DNA of 64,000 nucleotides from Hirsutella rhossiliensis (GCF_020360975.1 NW_025408667.1:11780001-11844000), one strand, 5' to 3'; positions 29,668 to 40,795 are shown, counted from the first letter of the stretch. Notes: generated from the letters alone by a model not told the origin. Numbers and translations are program-made.

Positions 29668-31617
29668 CTCGTCCCACAGACCCACGTAAAGTGGGTCCTC
29701 ACCACCTGTCTGTGTCAACCACCTGGCTGTGTCACTTCACCGCTTCAAGCCTCTATCTTGACCTCAACAACGGCACATTATGAAGAATAAAGAGCTTACG
29801 CTTGAAAGGCGCGTAGCCGAGGCTATTAAAGCCATTGAGGCAAATCCCAATATGTCCCTTCGCGCTGCGGCTAAGGAATTTGGGGTTCCACGCGAACGAC
29901 TCCGCTTGCGATTTCACGGCATCCAACCTCGCAGCGGCCATAAAGCAACGCATACGAGGCTATCGCCAGCTCAAGAGGACTCAATCGATCTGTATATCGA
30001 TCGTCTTGAGCGTATAGGACTTGCGGTGCGGAAGGACTTATTACGCGATGCAGCAAATCGGGTTCTAAGCTCCACGGTCGGCCCTGATGGTACCCGCAAC
30101 GAACCCTTCGACTCCCAATGCTTTGTTGGCAAAAACTGGATATCCCGTTTTATTAAACGCAAGGGATATCATATTATGAAGCAAAAGGTACTCGATAACC
30201 AACGCAAGCTTGCCGAATCAGTCCCGCACGTTACCGAGTACTTCAAGAAGCTCCACGAGACGATTGCCTCGTACGGGATTAACCCGGCTGATATCTGGAA
30301 TATGGACGAGACGGGCTTCCGTATTGGTATTGGCAGGGACCAAGTTGTCGTCACGAAATCAAGGCGATCGCAATACTTTGGTATTGAGGAAAACAGGGAG
30401 TCGGCAACAGCCGTTGAAGCGATTTCTGCCGATGGTCGATACATCCCTGCGTTTTGATCCTATCCGGCAAGGTCCACCTCGAACAGTGGTACGGCATCAA
30501 GGAGCTAGATGGCGATACCCTTATTGGTGTTACGGAAACGGGATTTACGAACGATCAGCTCAATCTAGCGTGGATTCAACATTTCGATAAGCATGCAAAG
30601 AGCAAAGGTGCTTGGAGGCTATTGCTCCTTGACGGCCACGGCTCCCACCATACCCTTGACCTTATCGAGTACGCTGAAGCCCATAATATTGTGCTCTTTG
30701 CATTGCCTCCGCATCTTACGCATCTCCTTCAACCGCTTGACGTCGTGGTATTTCAGCCGTATAAACATTACCACAGTCGGGCAGTCGATTTTGCTATTCG
30801 CAGTGGTGCGAGTAAAATCACCAAGCTGGAGTTCCTCGCTATGATCCAATCAATCCGCGTCAAAGCCTTCAAGGAGTCTACAATCCTCTCGGCATTCAAA
30901 AAAACAGGAATCCACCCATTCAATCCAAAGCCAATCCTCGAGAGACTCAAAGAGAGGTACGGGACCAGACGCCGCCGACAGAGCTACCTGCAGAGCCGTA
31001 TTCATCCCCTTTTGGTACCCCCCATACCGTACGGAAGTTTGAATCAGTTGGCCAACGTCTCCTTGAGTTTGACCCAATTGATGATATTGAGAAGGAGGTC
31101 TTCGTACATAACCTTCAACGCTACGTTAAAGGTGCAATCTCCCAAGGCCACGAGTTAAAGCAAACGATGGTCGATCTGTACAATACCAAGCTTGCCGAGC
31201 AGCAACGCCAAGGCCGGAAGAAATACAAGAACCGCCACCTTCAAAGCGGTGGAGTACTGACTGTAGACGAAGGAGGCTATTGCGAAGTCAAAGGAAGATA
31301 TTCGCATTGCAAAAGCAGAAAAGTTGGTACTGGCGAAGCAAAGAGGGAGAAAAGGGCGATTGAGCTCGAGGAGCGACGGCAGCCCGGGCGGCTAAGAAAG
31401 CCGAAAAAGAAGCCCAACGATCAGCTTTATAAGCTACAAAAGTCAAAAATAGGTAGACTATTGCGGCCAGTATTCAATTATCGTATGCATCAATTTTTAA
31501 CTTTTTTTGCCGTTTTATTATTAAATTAAGTTGGCGTTGAAGCCGTCAAGTGACACAGCCAGGTGGTTGACACAGACAGGTGGTGAGGACCCACTTTACG
31601 TGGGTCTGTGGGACGAG
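29668..31617 (+). mobile_element. pogo-like element (family 4) with hairpin TIRs
   Basis: 1950 bp with perfect 70-bp TIRs (29668-29737 and 31548-31617) starting ctcgtcccacagacccacgt, and TA at 29666-29667 and 31618-31619. Each TIR itself contains the short inverted repeat gacccac...gtgggtc. The next bases also match after one mismatch (gcttcaa). The transposase is on the plus strand with only two frame breaks, so this is one of the better preserved elements. Confidence 0.93.
29780..31420 (+). pseudogene. pogo-like transposase, two frameshifts
   Basis: Begins MKNKELTLERRVAEAIKAIE. HTH: LRAAAKEFGVPRERLRLRFH. Tc5-type domain: VGKNWISRFIKRKGYHI. DDE residues appear in WNMDETGF (about 30300), LLLDGHGSHHT (about 30630-30650) and LLQPLDVVVF (about 30730-30750), so the triad is intact. 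The frame shifts near 30450 (after DGRYIPAF, continuing ILSGKVHLEQWY) and again near 30985; the C-terminal basic part (RRQPGRLRKPKKKPNDQ) ends near 31440. Expected length is about 550 aa. The sharp ends and few lesions imply recent loss of coding capacity or sequencing indels. Confidence 0.9.
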
Positions 31618-31658
31618 TACCCACCAGCTTTTTGAGTACCTACTTAAACGAGTACTTA

Positions 31659-31719
31659 AACACGCACGGCGACTTAAGCCCCATTTGGAAAAGGACCCGC
31701 CAAAGTCGCCGTGCGTGTT
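31659..31719. repeat. 17-bp perfect inverted repeat (snapback MULE end)
   Basis: aacacgcacggcgactt (31659-31675) and its exact reverse complement (31703-31719) flank text resembling the inner part of the MULE TIR (taagccccatttggaaaagg). This looks like a rearranged, folded-back TIR next to the left end of the MULE at 31724. Confidence 0.7.
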
Positions 31720-31723
31720 GAGT

Positions 31724-34414
31724 AGTGAATCATGCACGGACGATTTCAAATCATGCACGGAGACTTAAACCCCATTAGGAAGGGGGACCCGCCACCACAA
31801 TTTGGCGCGCGCGTCGCCCGCCCCGATTACACGACAGCGTACGGAGTACGAAGGATGCATTCAATCTGCAAAGATCACCAACGCCGGAAGATGCGTCCCT
31901 TGGAGTCGTTCAATTGAAACTATTACTAAGCCCGGCCCGACCGATCTTCCGATGTGTATGTAATATGCACACAGCAGCGGAAGGTGCATTTTTGGCCGCC
32001 TTTGCCTACCTCTGTGACTGTGACTGTGACTGTGAGGAAGGATCCGTCCGACGCGGCGGAGGGCGAGGCACATAGGGAACGAATTTGGGGACCGCCCGCC
32101 CGCTAGAATTGCATGGTGCCGTGTCCGCCTGATCCCCTTGCTGCTGGAAATGCTCCCTTACCGTCCCGTGAGACTGTGCCGGCGGCTGTGCCCACATGAA
32201 GCCGTGGTGATGTGCCTGTGCCGAGGGAGGCGGTGGCATCACATAGGATCCTTGTGATGCCGGCGGCGCCTGTGGAAGTGAGGGTACCTGTGATAACGGC
32301 GCCGGCGTTGCGGCTGCTTGCGACTTGATGAAATCACCGATCTGCTGGGCAAGATCGTCAACCCGGCTGCTCACGGAAGCAAGCGTATTCGACCTCTTGG
32401 TCACGACAGTAGTGCCTGTGCCCTTCCTCTTCTTCTTCTGCGCCCCTGCTGGCTGTGACCCGAGCTGTATTGTAGCCCTATGCTCCTCTTGCTCCCAAGC
32501 ACTAAGGATCCGGCCAGTCGATGGCTCTAGTGGAGGGGATGTCTCGGGCCTATTGTTCGCACGCCGGCGAGGCTGGACAATATCGGGATCGGGCTCATGT
32601 CGTGATTCGATATACTGCCGTAGTTCATGCTGCCTGTAAATTAGTATATAGCTAGATAGGGGCTTAGTAGTATTACTTACAGTAGGACCATACAATAGCC
32701 AGTGGGTATCAATAAGATCGAGGGAAATTTCAGCAGCCTCGCCATCAGCTTGAAGGATATCACGGATTGTATGCCGGCAAGGCAGACCCCATTGGGTCGT
32801 GAAGGCACCCGTACAATCCGTTGGCCGCTGGCCCCGTTTATCGGATAACTCTTCTGTAGCTAACTTCACTTGCTTGAAGATCTGCTTTATTGGATGCCAA
32901 CCAATTTTCCGGTATAGTGACTTGAGGATAGGATATTTAGTCCATTCGACCTGGACCTTCGTGAACTCGTCTTGAAGCGCTTCGAGATGCGTTTTCTGCC
33001 GTTGGTCAACAAGTTGACGGATAGAGACCTGTAGCTGCCAGAGATCGATAAAACGATGGCGTAAGATACTCTTGAGCTCGTGATGTGTGCTTTCAACACG
33101 AGAAGTTACCGTGATATCGTAATTACGGTGCTGTTGGATGGCATACCTACAAAACTGGGCACGCCACGGATAGTAGGCTGTATGGAAGTAGTCAACGAGG
33201 GCTAAGTAATTAGCAATAAATATTAATATAACGGTAAATAGGGCTAGGGTTACCTGGCTGGTCGGAAAACTCTATACATAGGATATTCCACTGCTTGTGA
33301 CGGTACAAGTGCACGAACAAGGTCGAGTGCGACTTGGATAAAGTGATTGTCTACAAAGAGAGAAAGAGGTTCCTAAGGAAGACTCTGACTTTCGCTATTT
33401 ACATTGAATACAAGTGAGACATTTCATAAAGTATGAAAGTCACATGATCGTTCCCTCACACTGCTCACTACATTCCTCAGGCGTGCGTGCCCTAACGACT
33501 GAAGCCCAGGCATCACGGATACCGTCAGCTGTATGCTTGAAGGTCCGTTGGGGCAGCGGCGGCGGGATTGGGTTCCCTCTTCATCCCGTTCCTCATCGAG
33601 ATATTGGTCCGCTAGCTGGGAGGCAGGTTGTATCTGTGCCTCGGCGGTATGATCGATCGGTCGGTCCTCGATAGCATTGGCGTTCGTTCGGTCGTTTGCG
33701 AGGGCAGCCTCGGCGCCGAGGCGAGTGTCTGCTTCATCTGCCCTATCTCCTATAATCTCGGTACCTTCGAGGCTACCAACCCACTTCTTCTTGATATGTA
33801 GGATCACGTTTTTCATCATGTGCCAGACGCAGAGTTGTTGCTGTGAATAGGGGAAAACAGAGGAAAGGGCGTTCTTGAGGGCCATATCAAAATCAGTAGT
33901 GATAACGCCTGGAGGAGGAATACTAGCCCGTCGGCCGGTATCGTAGAGTTGTGAGAGAATCCAGTTGAAGGCGCCTTCGTCTTCCTTAGCGGCAATACCA
34001 AAGGCTACACTATAGCTCTTGTGCAGTCCCGTAGTCCCAATGATTTGCAGGAGTGGCATGTTGAAACGGTTGACAAGGTACGTATTATCCATAATAAGGA
34101 GTTCCGGGTTACGCTTCCAGTCAGCAAGACCGTCAGAATATATCCAGAATATCCTCCAGATCTTGCCATTAGGGCTACGGTCAACTGCAAAGAAGGCGAC
34201 TTCCCCGTCGGCCTTTGCAGCGAGGAGTACGTCGAGGAATGCTTGTGTAGATGTAGTAGCGCCGTAGTGTTGAAGACGAAGCTGGCGCTGAATGCATCCT
34301 ACATCACGATCGTTGATTAGGACCTCAGGATGGTCACGTTGGGTAGCCTCGGCAATATCCTTCCGCTTATTAGCTGCGTTGTTACTATAGGTCTCAACGA
34401 GACGGTATAGAATG
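31724..34414 (-). mobile_element. MULE (Mutator-like) relic, one TIR, intron-bearing
   Basis: One terminal repeat remains at 31724-31815 (catgcacggacgattt..., inner ccacaatttggcgcgcgc), matching the deletion derivatives at 10640 and 24181. The gene runs on the minus strand from about 34410 to 32006; the other end, including the FAR1 domain, has been replaced by a helicase fragment at 34415. It is probably the closest local relative of a MULE that could move the shorter derivatives. Confidence 0.8.
32006..34410 (-). pseudogene. MULE transposase with SWIM finger, N-terminus lost
   Basis: Reads from RKDIAEATQRDHPEVLINDR (about 34370), through LLIMDNTYLVNRFNMPLLQI (about 34095-34040; first catalytic Asp) and VITTDFDMALKNALSSVFPY (second Asp), to LCVWHMMKNVILHIKKKW (about 33830-33775). 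Later come the SWIM-type finger CTGAFTTQWGLPCRH (about 32790-32745) and a Pro/Gln-rich tail ending PYVPRPPPRRTDPSS. GT-AG introns of 51-52 bp are seen at 32630-32680 (joining GPT to HELRQYIESR) and 33202-33253; another is likely near 33345-33425. The N-terminal FAR1 domain is missing. Frame decay beyond introns looks limited. Confidence 0.78.
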
Positions 34415-35529
34415 GCCGCAATGCCTACCTGGCATTTGACAAGACAGTTGTGTTACGACAAGTGTTGCGTCAGCAGGGCGAAGAGCAGGCTCCTTTTCGC
34501 ACTGCTCTTCAGAGCCTACGTATAGATGCTCCTACTGTCCTAGACTGGGAGCTGCTCTGCACCCGCGTCCAGGCCAATCTGACCTTAGCTGAGGTTACGT
34601 GCTTTGACGGGGCAGTACGCATCTACACAACGAATGCCCAGGTCCGCGAGTTCAACAGGGATCATAAGGAACGCCTAGCTGTGCCTTGCAGACAGGTTCG
34701 GGCAACAAATGTCGGTCCAAAAGCCGCCGAAGCTGACTCTATGACTGCTGGCAACTTACATAACCAGTTACCCATTTGCATTGGGGCAAGAGTTATGTTG
34801 ACTGAGAACGTCTGGACTGATGTTGGCCTTGTTAATGGTGCACTGGGGACCGTATATGACTTTGTGTCGCATCGAGCGGACCCTGTTTGGAAGGAGGATG
34901 CTTGGTTCCCGTGTATGCAGATATCAGGGTCCCTCCTGACAGCTATTTAAGCTGGGTCAGTGGACACCCAACGTTCTTTACTCTCTTTTGTAACAGAGAC
35001 CTCTTTTACCCCTTCTCTGCGGGATCAGCTTTCACATCCGACTTGTCCCTCGTGCGTGCCTCGTGGTGAGATCCGACACTTTGCCTATGAGGATCACGTA
35101 CAGGATCCTCAAGCTCATCATCCCTTTGTCATTATGGTCCGCTTCGATCGCTATACCGGCCCCCCTTATTTCGACGACCCTGAGCTAGCCAACGTCCAGC
35201 CCATCTTTCGCTCCTGGCGGGACTTCATCAAGGGTAGTATGCCCTGCTCGCACTCAGTTTCCCTTGACAATCGCATATAGCATCACTGTGCACAAGGCAC
35301 GGGTGCTACGCTTGAATGGGTTGTTGCCGATATATCCCATCGCGATTTCCAGTCTGGCCTCACCTACGTCGCCGTCTCGCGCGCCAAGACGTTGAATGGC
35401 ATCATGTTTGATGCGTCCTTTGATCTCAATGATATCCGGCGTCGCACGGATGGCTCTATGGCTGCTCGGGCTGCTGACGCTGCCCGGCTTGCTGGCCAGG
35501 TTGTGACTGCCCAGGAAGTATTGAATTGA
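34415..35529 (+). pseudogene. Helitron-type Pif1 helicase C-terminal fragment
   Basis: Starts abruptly with AYLAFDKTVVLRQVLRQQGE, equivalent to the AYRRFDKTVFLKVAQRQRG region of the Helitron helicase at 18900. It continues through CIGARVMLTENVWTDVGLVN and GALGTVYDF, is interrupted by a solo LTR, resumes as FAYEDHVQDPQAHHPFVIMV, and ends with DFQSGLTYVAVSRAKTLNGI and VVTAQEVLN (35526). Two one-base shifts lie near 35240-35310 (TQFPLTIAYSITVHKA region). It is a separate lineage from the local Helitron (about half of the residues differ). The 5' boundary coincides with the broken end of the MULE. Confidence 0.82.
34860..35083 (+). repeat. Solo LTR (family TGTCGCATC) with TSD ctttg
   Basis: LTR at 34865-35078 (214 bp), tgtcgcatcgagc...gatccgaca, with the 5-bp duplication ctttg at 34860-34864 and 35079-35083. 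It splits the helicase between TVYDF and AYEDHV; removing it and one TSD restores the frame at that point. A second copy is at 13018-13239. No internal retrotransposon sequence of this family is in the window. Confidence 0.93.
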
Positions 35530-35945
35530 CTGGTCATACATTCGCCTGCTTGCAGCAACTCTCAATGTGACAATTTGGCTCTCTTATGGGTCAGCAACAA
35601 CGGGGATGGGGTTTTCTCTAACTGAGCCATTTGATCATATGCACAGGAGCGGACAGGAGCGTTTTGGATGACGATTCAATAAGGGGAATTGCTGGCTTGC
35701 TTGCAATCCTCCAAGCACAGCCTTTGTAGCACATAAATTTACAGCTTTGCTTACTCCTGTGACGGCGTATTCGGCGGCAACCCAGGTATCTTACGGGGTA
35801 CGGAGTAATAAGCAGGGTCGTATTTTCACTACGATGGCTGGCCCCGCTTCTCAGCAGCGCCTTACTCTTAATTACTCTTAACTTGCACATCTACGCGGAC
35901 ATCATTGTTTGTACGAAATAGCATCATCTTCGACTACTAGGCATT
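35530..35945. other. Upstream region of the hydrolase gene
   Basis: No ORF of note. AT-rich stretches at 35770-35900. No convincing TATA box; the ATG at 35946 has A at -3, a favourable context. Nothing else identified. Confidence 0.4.
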
Positions 35946-37505
35946 ATGGCAAGGTCGCTGCAATGCCTCACGGCAGCGATATTTACTCTTATGCTCCCTT
36001 CCGTCGCCTTGGCTCTCGTTACAAGATTGTCTCCGCTGCCGTACCCAACCAGGTCCAACTATCACGTCAAGGGAATACAGCCTGACTTCTGGCCTAACAA
36101 GGATGAACTTTCCGGCAACAACGCTGGTGGTGTGTCGATGAACCTGCTCTGGTTGTCATGGGAGCCGAGTATCAAGTCTACCCCTTGCGCCGCCAACGAG
36201 CAAGAATACGACAGTCGCTGCTTCACTATTCCGACCCAGGTGGACTCGACCATCAAAGACTGGACCGATCGTGGACTCGTCGTGACCGCTATACTCTACG
36301 GCACTCCGGAATGGGCACGCCAGGGCCGTCCCTGCTCACCAGCGGCGCCGGGAATGGACATCTTCTGCGTGCCCAACAATCCCGACGACTTTGGACGCTT
36401 CGCCGGCATGCTGGCCCAGCGCTACGACGGACTTCACGGGCATGGGCGTATTGCCGACTTTGTCATCAACAACGAAGTCAACAGCAACGACTGGTTCAAT
36501 ATTGGCTGCGGCCGGGGCGTACCATGTGACACGAATCAATGGCTCGACCAGATCGGGTCCAACTACAACGCCGCCTACGACCGCATCGTCGTCGAGCAGC
36601 CGACTGCCAAGGTTCTGACCTCGTTGGACAACTTCTTTGGCAAGGAACTCGACGACGCGGCTCACGGCCGTCTGTCCGGCATGACAGTACTTGACGGCTT
36701 AGCCGCCCGAGCTGGGAACCGCCAATGGCGGGTTGCCTATCACGCCTACCCCCCGAACCTATTCAGTCCCGTCTTTTCCGCAGATGATTATCCCAAGGTC
36801 TCTTTCGGTAACATCGGCATCCTGCTGGGTTGGTTGAGGCAAAGATACCCAAGCAACCCGCATGCCTGGACCGTCCAGCTCACCGAGAACGGAATCAACT
36901 CTGGCGACCAGTCCAGCGAGGCGGCCCAGGACACTTCGGTGTGCCAGACATTCCGCAACGTGCTCGGCACACCTGGCATTGAAAGTTATATATATCACCG
37001 CATGCAGGACAATGCCAACGAGGGCGGCCTCAAGCTCGGTCTCCGCAAGGCCGACGGCTCGGCCAAGTCCGCGTGGGCAACCTGGGCGCTTGCGAACCGC
37101 AACGACATCTCCCCTGCCCGGCTCGCCTGCGGCTTCGAGGACCTGCCCCATACCGTGCTGCGCAGAGGCTACAACCCCAAACGGGGCCACGTCGCCTCCT
37201 CGAGGATGCTGCCCCCCGGATTCACCTCCGAGTCGACTTGGCGTCTGTTCCGTGATGAGCAGCCGGACACGGTCATGCTTTACGAGTGTAAGGTGGGCGG
37301 TCACTCCCTCCTGACACAGCAATCTGGATGCGAGGGCCAGTTTCCCCTGGGACCCGTCGGCTACATCTACACCAGACAGAAACCGGGATCCGTCCCTCTC
37401 TACCGTTGCAGAGTCCCGGCCAACGGCGACCACTTCGTATCGTCCCGAGCTGACTGCGAGGGACCTTATGTCAGAGAGATGGTGCTCGGCTATGCGATCC
37501 AGTGA
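35946..37505 (+). CDS. Secreted glycoside-hydrolase-like protein with C-terminal repeat domain
   Basis: 519 aa, one exon, no lesions. Residues 1-23 are a signal peptide (Leu/Ala-rich core, ALA cleavage), so it is probably secreted. Residues 35-395 look like a (beta/alpha)8 hydrolase of the clan GH-A style: [17 protein letters not shown] (67-75), [20 protein letters not shown] with Asn176-Glu177 as the acid/base candidate, AYHAYPP (264-270), and LTENGINSG with Glu314 as the nucleophile candidate; this resembles proteins in the DUF5722/GH-like group. Residues 396-519 carry two units ([12 protein letters not shown]...GCEG...VGYIYT and [16 protein letters not shown]...CEG...LGY), similar to DUF5648-type repeats often attached to secreted hydrolases. 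The substrate is unknown. Its intact state and GC-rich coding sequence contrast with the broken neighbours. Confidence 0.85.
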   Translation: MARSLQCLTAAIFTLMLPSVALALVTRLSPLPYPTRSNYHVKGIQPDFWPNKDELSGNNAGGVSMNLLWLSWEPSIKSTPCAANEQEYDSRCFTIPTQVDSTIKDWTDRGLVVTAILYGTPEWARQGRPCSPAAPGMDIFCVPNNPDDFGRFAGMLAQRYDGLHGHGRIADFVINNEVNSNDWFNIGCGRGVPCDTNQWLDQIGSNYNAAYDRIVVEQPTAKVLTSLDNFFGKELDDAAHGRLSGMTVLDGLAARAGNRQWRVAYHAYPPNLFSPVFSADDYPKVSFGNIGILLGWLRQRYPSNPHAWTVQLTENGINSGDQSSEAAQDTSVCQTFRNVLGTPGIESYIYHRMQDNANEGGLKLGLRKADGSAKSAWATWALANRNDISPARLACGFEDLPHTVLRRGYNPKRGHVASSRMLPPGFTSESTWRLFRDEQPDTVMLYECKVGGHSLLTQQSGCEGQFPLGPVGYIYTRQKPGSVPLYRCRVPANGDHFVSSRADCEGPYVREMVLGYAIQ

Positions 37506-37761
37506 CACCGCCATATGTACCCCTGTTTGCTGGATATGGGAACTCTTGCGGGGAACCTTTCAGAACGGTCAACTATATCAATAGGATGTTCACGGTCGGG
37601 CGTCCGGCCGACCATCCGGAATGCCGCTGCTTGGAGGCTCTCTTATGGCTCGACGAGCTCGTCAAGTTACAAGGGGGGGGGAAGAACCAAATTGGTGTAT
37701 TTCTACTTCTTCGGCCGTACAATTTGTGCCTTTCTATTCGATCGAAGCTGTTTACAAAATA

Positions 37762-37820
37762 CCATTCCCCACCCCCCTTTGGGTAACACCCCCTTTGGGT
37801 AGCGCAATTCAAAAAACAAT
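37762..37820. repeat. Orphan pogo-like TIR (family 1-related)
   Basis: ccattccccaccccccttt then gggtaacacc and gggtagcgcaatt parallels the family-1 TIR at 1797 with several substitutions. TA lies at 37760-37761. About 60 bp remain, after which MFS coding sequence begins directly, so the element and the 3' part of the MFS gene were lost together. Confidence 0.75.
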
Positions 37821-38147
37821 GGTGCCGCCGCCGCCGACGCCCTGGACGGCGCGCGCGGCGATGAGCATGCCTATGCTATTGCTGACAGCGCACAGCAGGC
37901 TGCCGATCCAGAAGATAACGACGGCGCTAATGAGGACGAGTTTGCGGCCGAATATGTCCGAGATCTTGCCCCAGGCCGGCACGAAGGTGGCGTTCCCGAG
38001 CAGGTACGCGCTGCCGATCCAGACATAGCCTGTGACGGTCACGGACTGAGCCAGAAGGCTGTGGACTCTATTACGAAGATTCTGCTCTGAAGAATAGAAA
38101 GGAGAACAGAACAACACAACTGGGTGTCCTCTCCCTAAATATGCCTT

Positions 38148-39718
38148 TTTTTTTAATATATTCCGCCATTGACAATAGTCAGAGGCACTGCGTCAGACTC
38201 GCTAAGCCTAATCTAGAGCTGTCCAATACTCGGTTCCGAGCCCAAGGAATTCGTCCCGATCTAATGCCTAAATTTCTCTTACATCCTTCAATCCGTCTCT
38301 TGCTCACTTGACCTGTCCCTTTCCAATTCTGGAGCCTGTCTGATGAGGTACAGACCACTCTCCTCCGCCGCATTTGACGAAGAGTCCACCTGCCTTTAGC
38401 CGTCCGGTGTAGCTAACCTACCAGCTGTGGGGCAACCACAGGTATAGGTAGAGGGTTTGTGCTGAAGAAAAGGTTAAGACAGAGGATGTATGTTAGTAGG
38501 GCGACGGTCGTAACTTGGCGAGTTCCCGGCGATATACCGGGCACCCAGGATCTGTAGCCTTGTGTGCTCCTTTTCCACCGCACGCTGCACACTTAAAAAC
38601 GTCCGAGGTGCAAGTCGACGCAGAATGGCCCGGTTGGGCGCACTGTCCACAGATCGGAGCTGGCGCCTTGCAGCGATAATGCAAGTGTCCGTAGAGGTGG
38701 CAACGGTAGCATCTCGCTGGTTGAAGTCCCTGAACGAATGGTCGCGTGTATGCACACTCGCCATTCGCCATCTCAACCGTTCGTTTTGCAAGCAACCTGT
38801 CCACCTCCTCTTTCTTATCCAGGTGTACCACTAGAGAGCGGTATTCCTTGTCGACAGACGCTGTCCCGAGCCATCGCATCTTGTGCACTTTCACCCCGTT
38901 CATCCGCTCAAACACGGCGCATCCGATATCATCCGTCGCAACCCCACGATGGGCTCTATCAACCCGTAGAGGGTACCACTGTTCCCCATATAGCGTTCCC
39001 TTGTCGAAGTGTGTCTTTATCCAGGTGTCGTTCTGCCGTACTTTATCGACGTCCGTCTCTCGAAAGAGAAGCCGAAAACGCCCTTTTCCTTAGAATTGAC
39101 GCCCAGACAGGTCACACCAACTTCTCGAGGGCAGCGTTCGCGCGCCGACGAATAGTGCCGGCGTTGCCTTCCTTTATGTCGCTGTCTAGGACCCGACTCA
39201 CGTCTAAGCCAATGCCAGGCAGTGGCCCTGGGACTGGAGAGGGTGGTGGCGAAAGTGGCAGGTGCTGTTGCTGTTGCTGATGAGGCGCACTTGGAGTGGC
39301 GGACTCCGGAGGGCTAGCGACGCGTGGGAAGAGCTCGTTTCGAATGAACTCTTCCAGAGACTCGACGCGTTTCTCCGCCCTTTCGGCCCGCTCCTCGACG
39401 CGTTTCAGGAGAGCTTCGATTCGCGCCAATGAATCCTCGTTGGCATTGGGGTCGGCATTCGTCGGTTTCGCTTTCGGGACGGCGGATTTCTTTCGTGATG
39501 GGCGCGGTTCAGGGTCGAATTGCAGCGTCGGTTTCAGAGGGCGACCGCGGGCGCTGGTCCTTGTCGCGTCGGCCGCGCTTGTCGAATTGGCCACGATGCT
39601 ACAGGCCACATTGTCGTTCGTACCGTCTTCCTCGTCATCGAGCAACTCGAATTGGTTCGAGTTGCGCTTGGTGCTGTTCTTGCTCTTCCGCGGCATTGTT
39701 CCTCCTTTCGATCCCTAT
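38148..39718 (-). mobile_element. LINE insertion in the 5' LTR, 13-bp TSD
   Basis: ctaaatatgcctt is duplicated at 38135-38147 and 39719-39731. A run of t at 38146-38154 is the poly-A tail of a minus-strand element. It keeps its 5' end and ORF1 but lacks ORF2, so it is either an internal-deletion derivative or a short LINE transcript copied onto itself. About 1.57 kb. Confidence 0.9.
38493..39696 (-). pseudogene. LINE ORF1 (gag-like) with zinc knuckles
   Basis: The first frame (39696-39112) starts MPRKSKNSTKRNSNQFELLD, has a coiled coil (LARIEALLKRVEERAERAEK, residues about 90-120) and a Pro-rich stretch, and ends ANAALEKLV. After a frameshift near 39110, the second frame (38915-38493) has the RNA-binding fold and knuckles CYRCHLYGHLHYRC, CGQCAQPGHSASTC and CAACGGKGAHKATDPGC, which are CCHC types that bind RNA. 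These proteins package LINE RNA. No endonuclease/RT follows before the poly-A. Confidence 0.82.
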
Positions 39719-40116
39719 CTAAATATGCCTTCCGTACGTGTGCCTTCCGTACGTGTGGGCCGTTGGCTCAACAACATGTGGGTCATGTATGCAAGGGGGT
39801 GTGACGGTGCTGGGCCGTCACACTACCCCCCCCTTAAAGCCGTCGAACACCAACGGTGGAGATGGCTCCTCACGAGTGTCGTCGCCGTCGGCGTCGCTCA
39901 TACCCACGGCTGACAGCCTTGTTGTCATCGTCGTGACTCTCTGCCCACCTGTCTTCCGCTGCTGCTAGCAGCCATTCTGCCAATTGCCCAATCGTACAGG
40001 CGGTCCTGGTGCCTCGGGATATTCGTCGTGGAACCGCCGTAAAGCTGCCGCACAATTCTTGAACCTGATCTCTTGGCTGCTTCCTTGTCTTAGTCTTGGT
40101 CGTGGTCTTGTTCATG

Positions 40117-40795
40117 GCGTATTTATCAATCGCTCGGCAGCGATGGCATGGTTCGATCTTGGGCGTATTTATGAATCGCTCGGCAGCGATGGCGTGGTTC
40201 GGTCGTGGGCGTATTTATCAATCGCTCGGCAGCGATGGCATGGTTCGATCTTGGGCGTATTTATGAATCGCTCGGCAGCGATAACATGGTTCGGTCGTGA
40301 CGTATTTTTGAATCGCTCGGCAGCGATGGCGTGGTTCGGTCGTGGGCGTATTTATCAATCGCTCGGCAGCGATGAAGTGGTTTGGTCGTGGCGTATTTAT
40401 GAATCGCTCGTCAGCGATGGCATGGTTCGATCTTGGGCGTATTTATGAATCGCTCGGCAGCGATAACATGGTTCGGTCGTGACGTATTTTTGAATCGCTC
40501 GGCAGCGATGGCATGGTTCGATCTTGGGCGTATTTATGAATCGCTCGGCAGCGATAACATGGTTCGGTCGTGACGTATTTTTGAATCGCTCGGCAGCGAT
40601 GGCGTGGTTTGGTCGTGGCGTATTTATGAATCGCTCGTCAGCGATGGCATGGTTCGATCTTGGGCGTATTTATGAATCGCTCGGCAGCGATAACATGGTT
40701 CGGTCGTGACGTATTTTTGAATCGCTCGGCAGCGATGGCGTGGTTTGGTCGTGGCGTATTTATGAATCGCTGGTCAGCGATGGCATGGTTGTGAG
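40117..40795 (+). repeat. 15 tandem repeats of about 45 bp
   Basis: The unit gcgtatttatgaatcgctcg then gcagcgatggcatggttcga recurs about every 45-46 bp from 40117. Three variants (tatcaat, tatgaat, tttgaat) alternate in larger blocks, implying block duplications. The inner half atcgctcggcagcgat is palindromic. The frames over it code only for the repeat itself. Confidence 0.92.

Noticed and set aside
36759..37514. 251-codon minus-strand ORF inside the hydrolase gene
   Set aside because: It is a GC-driven shadow of the plus-strand protein, which has signal peptide and catalytic motifs.
37506..37800. Short ORFs after the hydrolase gene as a small secreted protein
   Set aside because: They run into the orphan TIR and g-run, lack a signal peptide and are probably 3' UTR.
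39984..40709. Long plus-strand frames across the tandem repeats (NRSAAMAWFDLGRIYESLG-type repeats)
   Set aside because: They simply translate the 45-bp repeats in one of several open phases; no start context, domain or end, so treated as non-coding repeat DNA.
40117..40795. CRISPR-like appearance (regular 45-bp periodicity)
   Set aside because: There are no unique spacers; the units are contiguous tandem copies in a eukaryotic LTR element.
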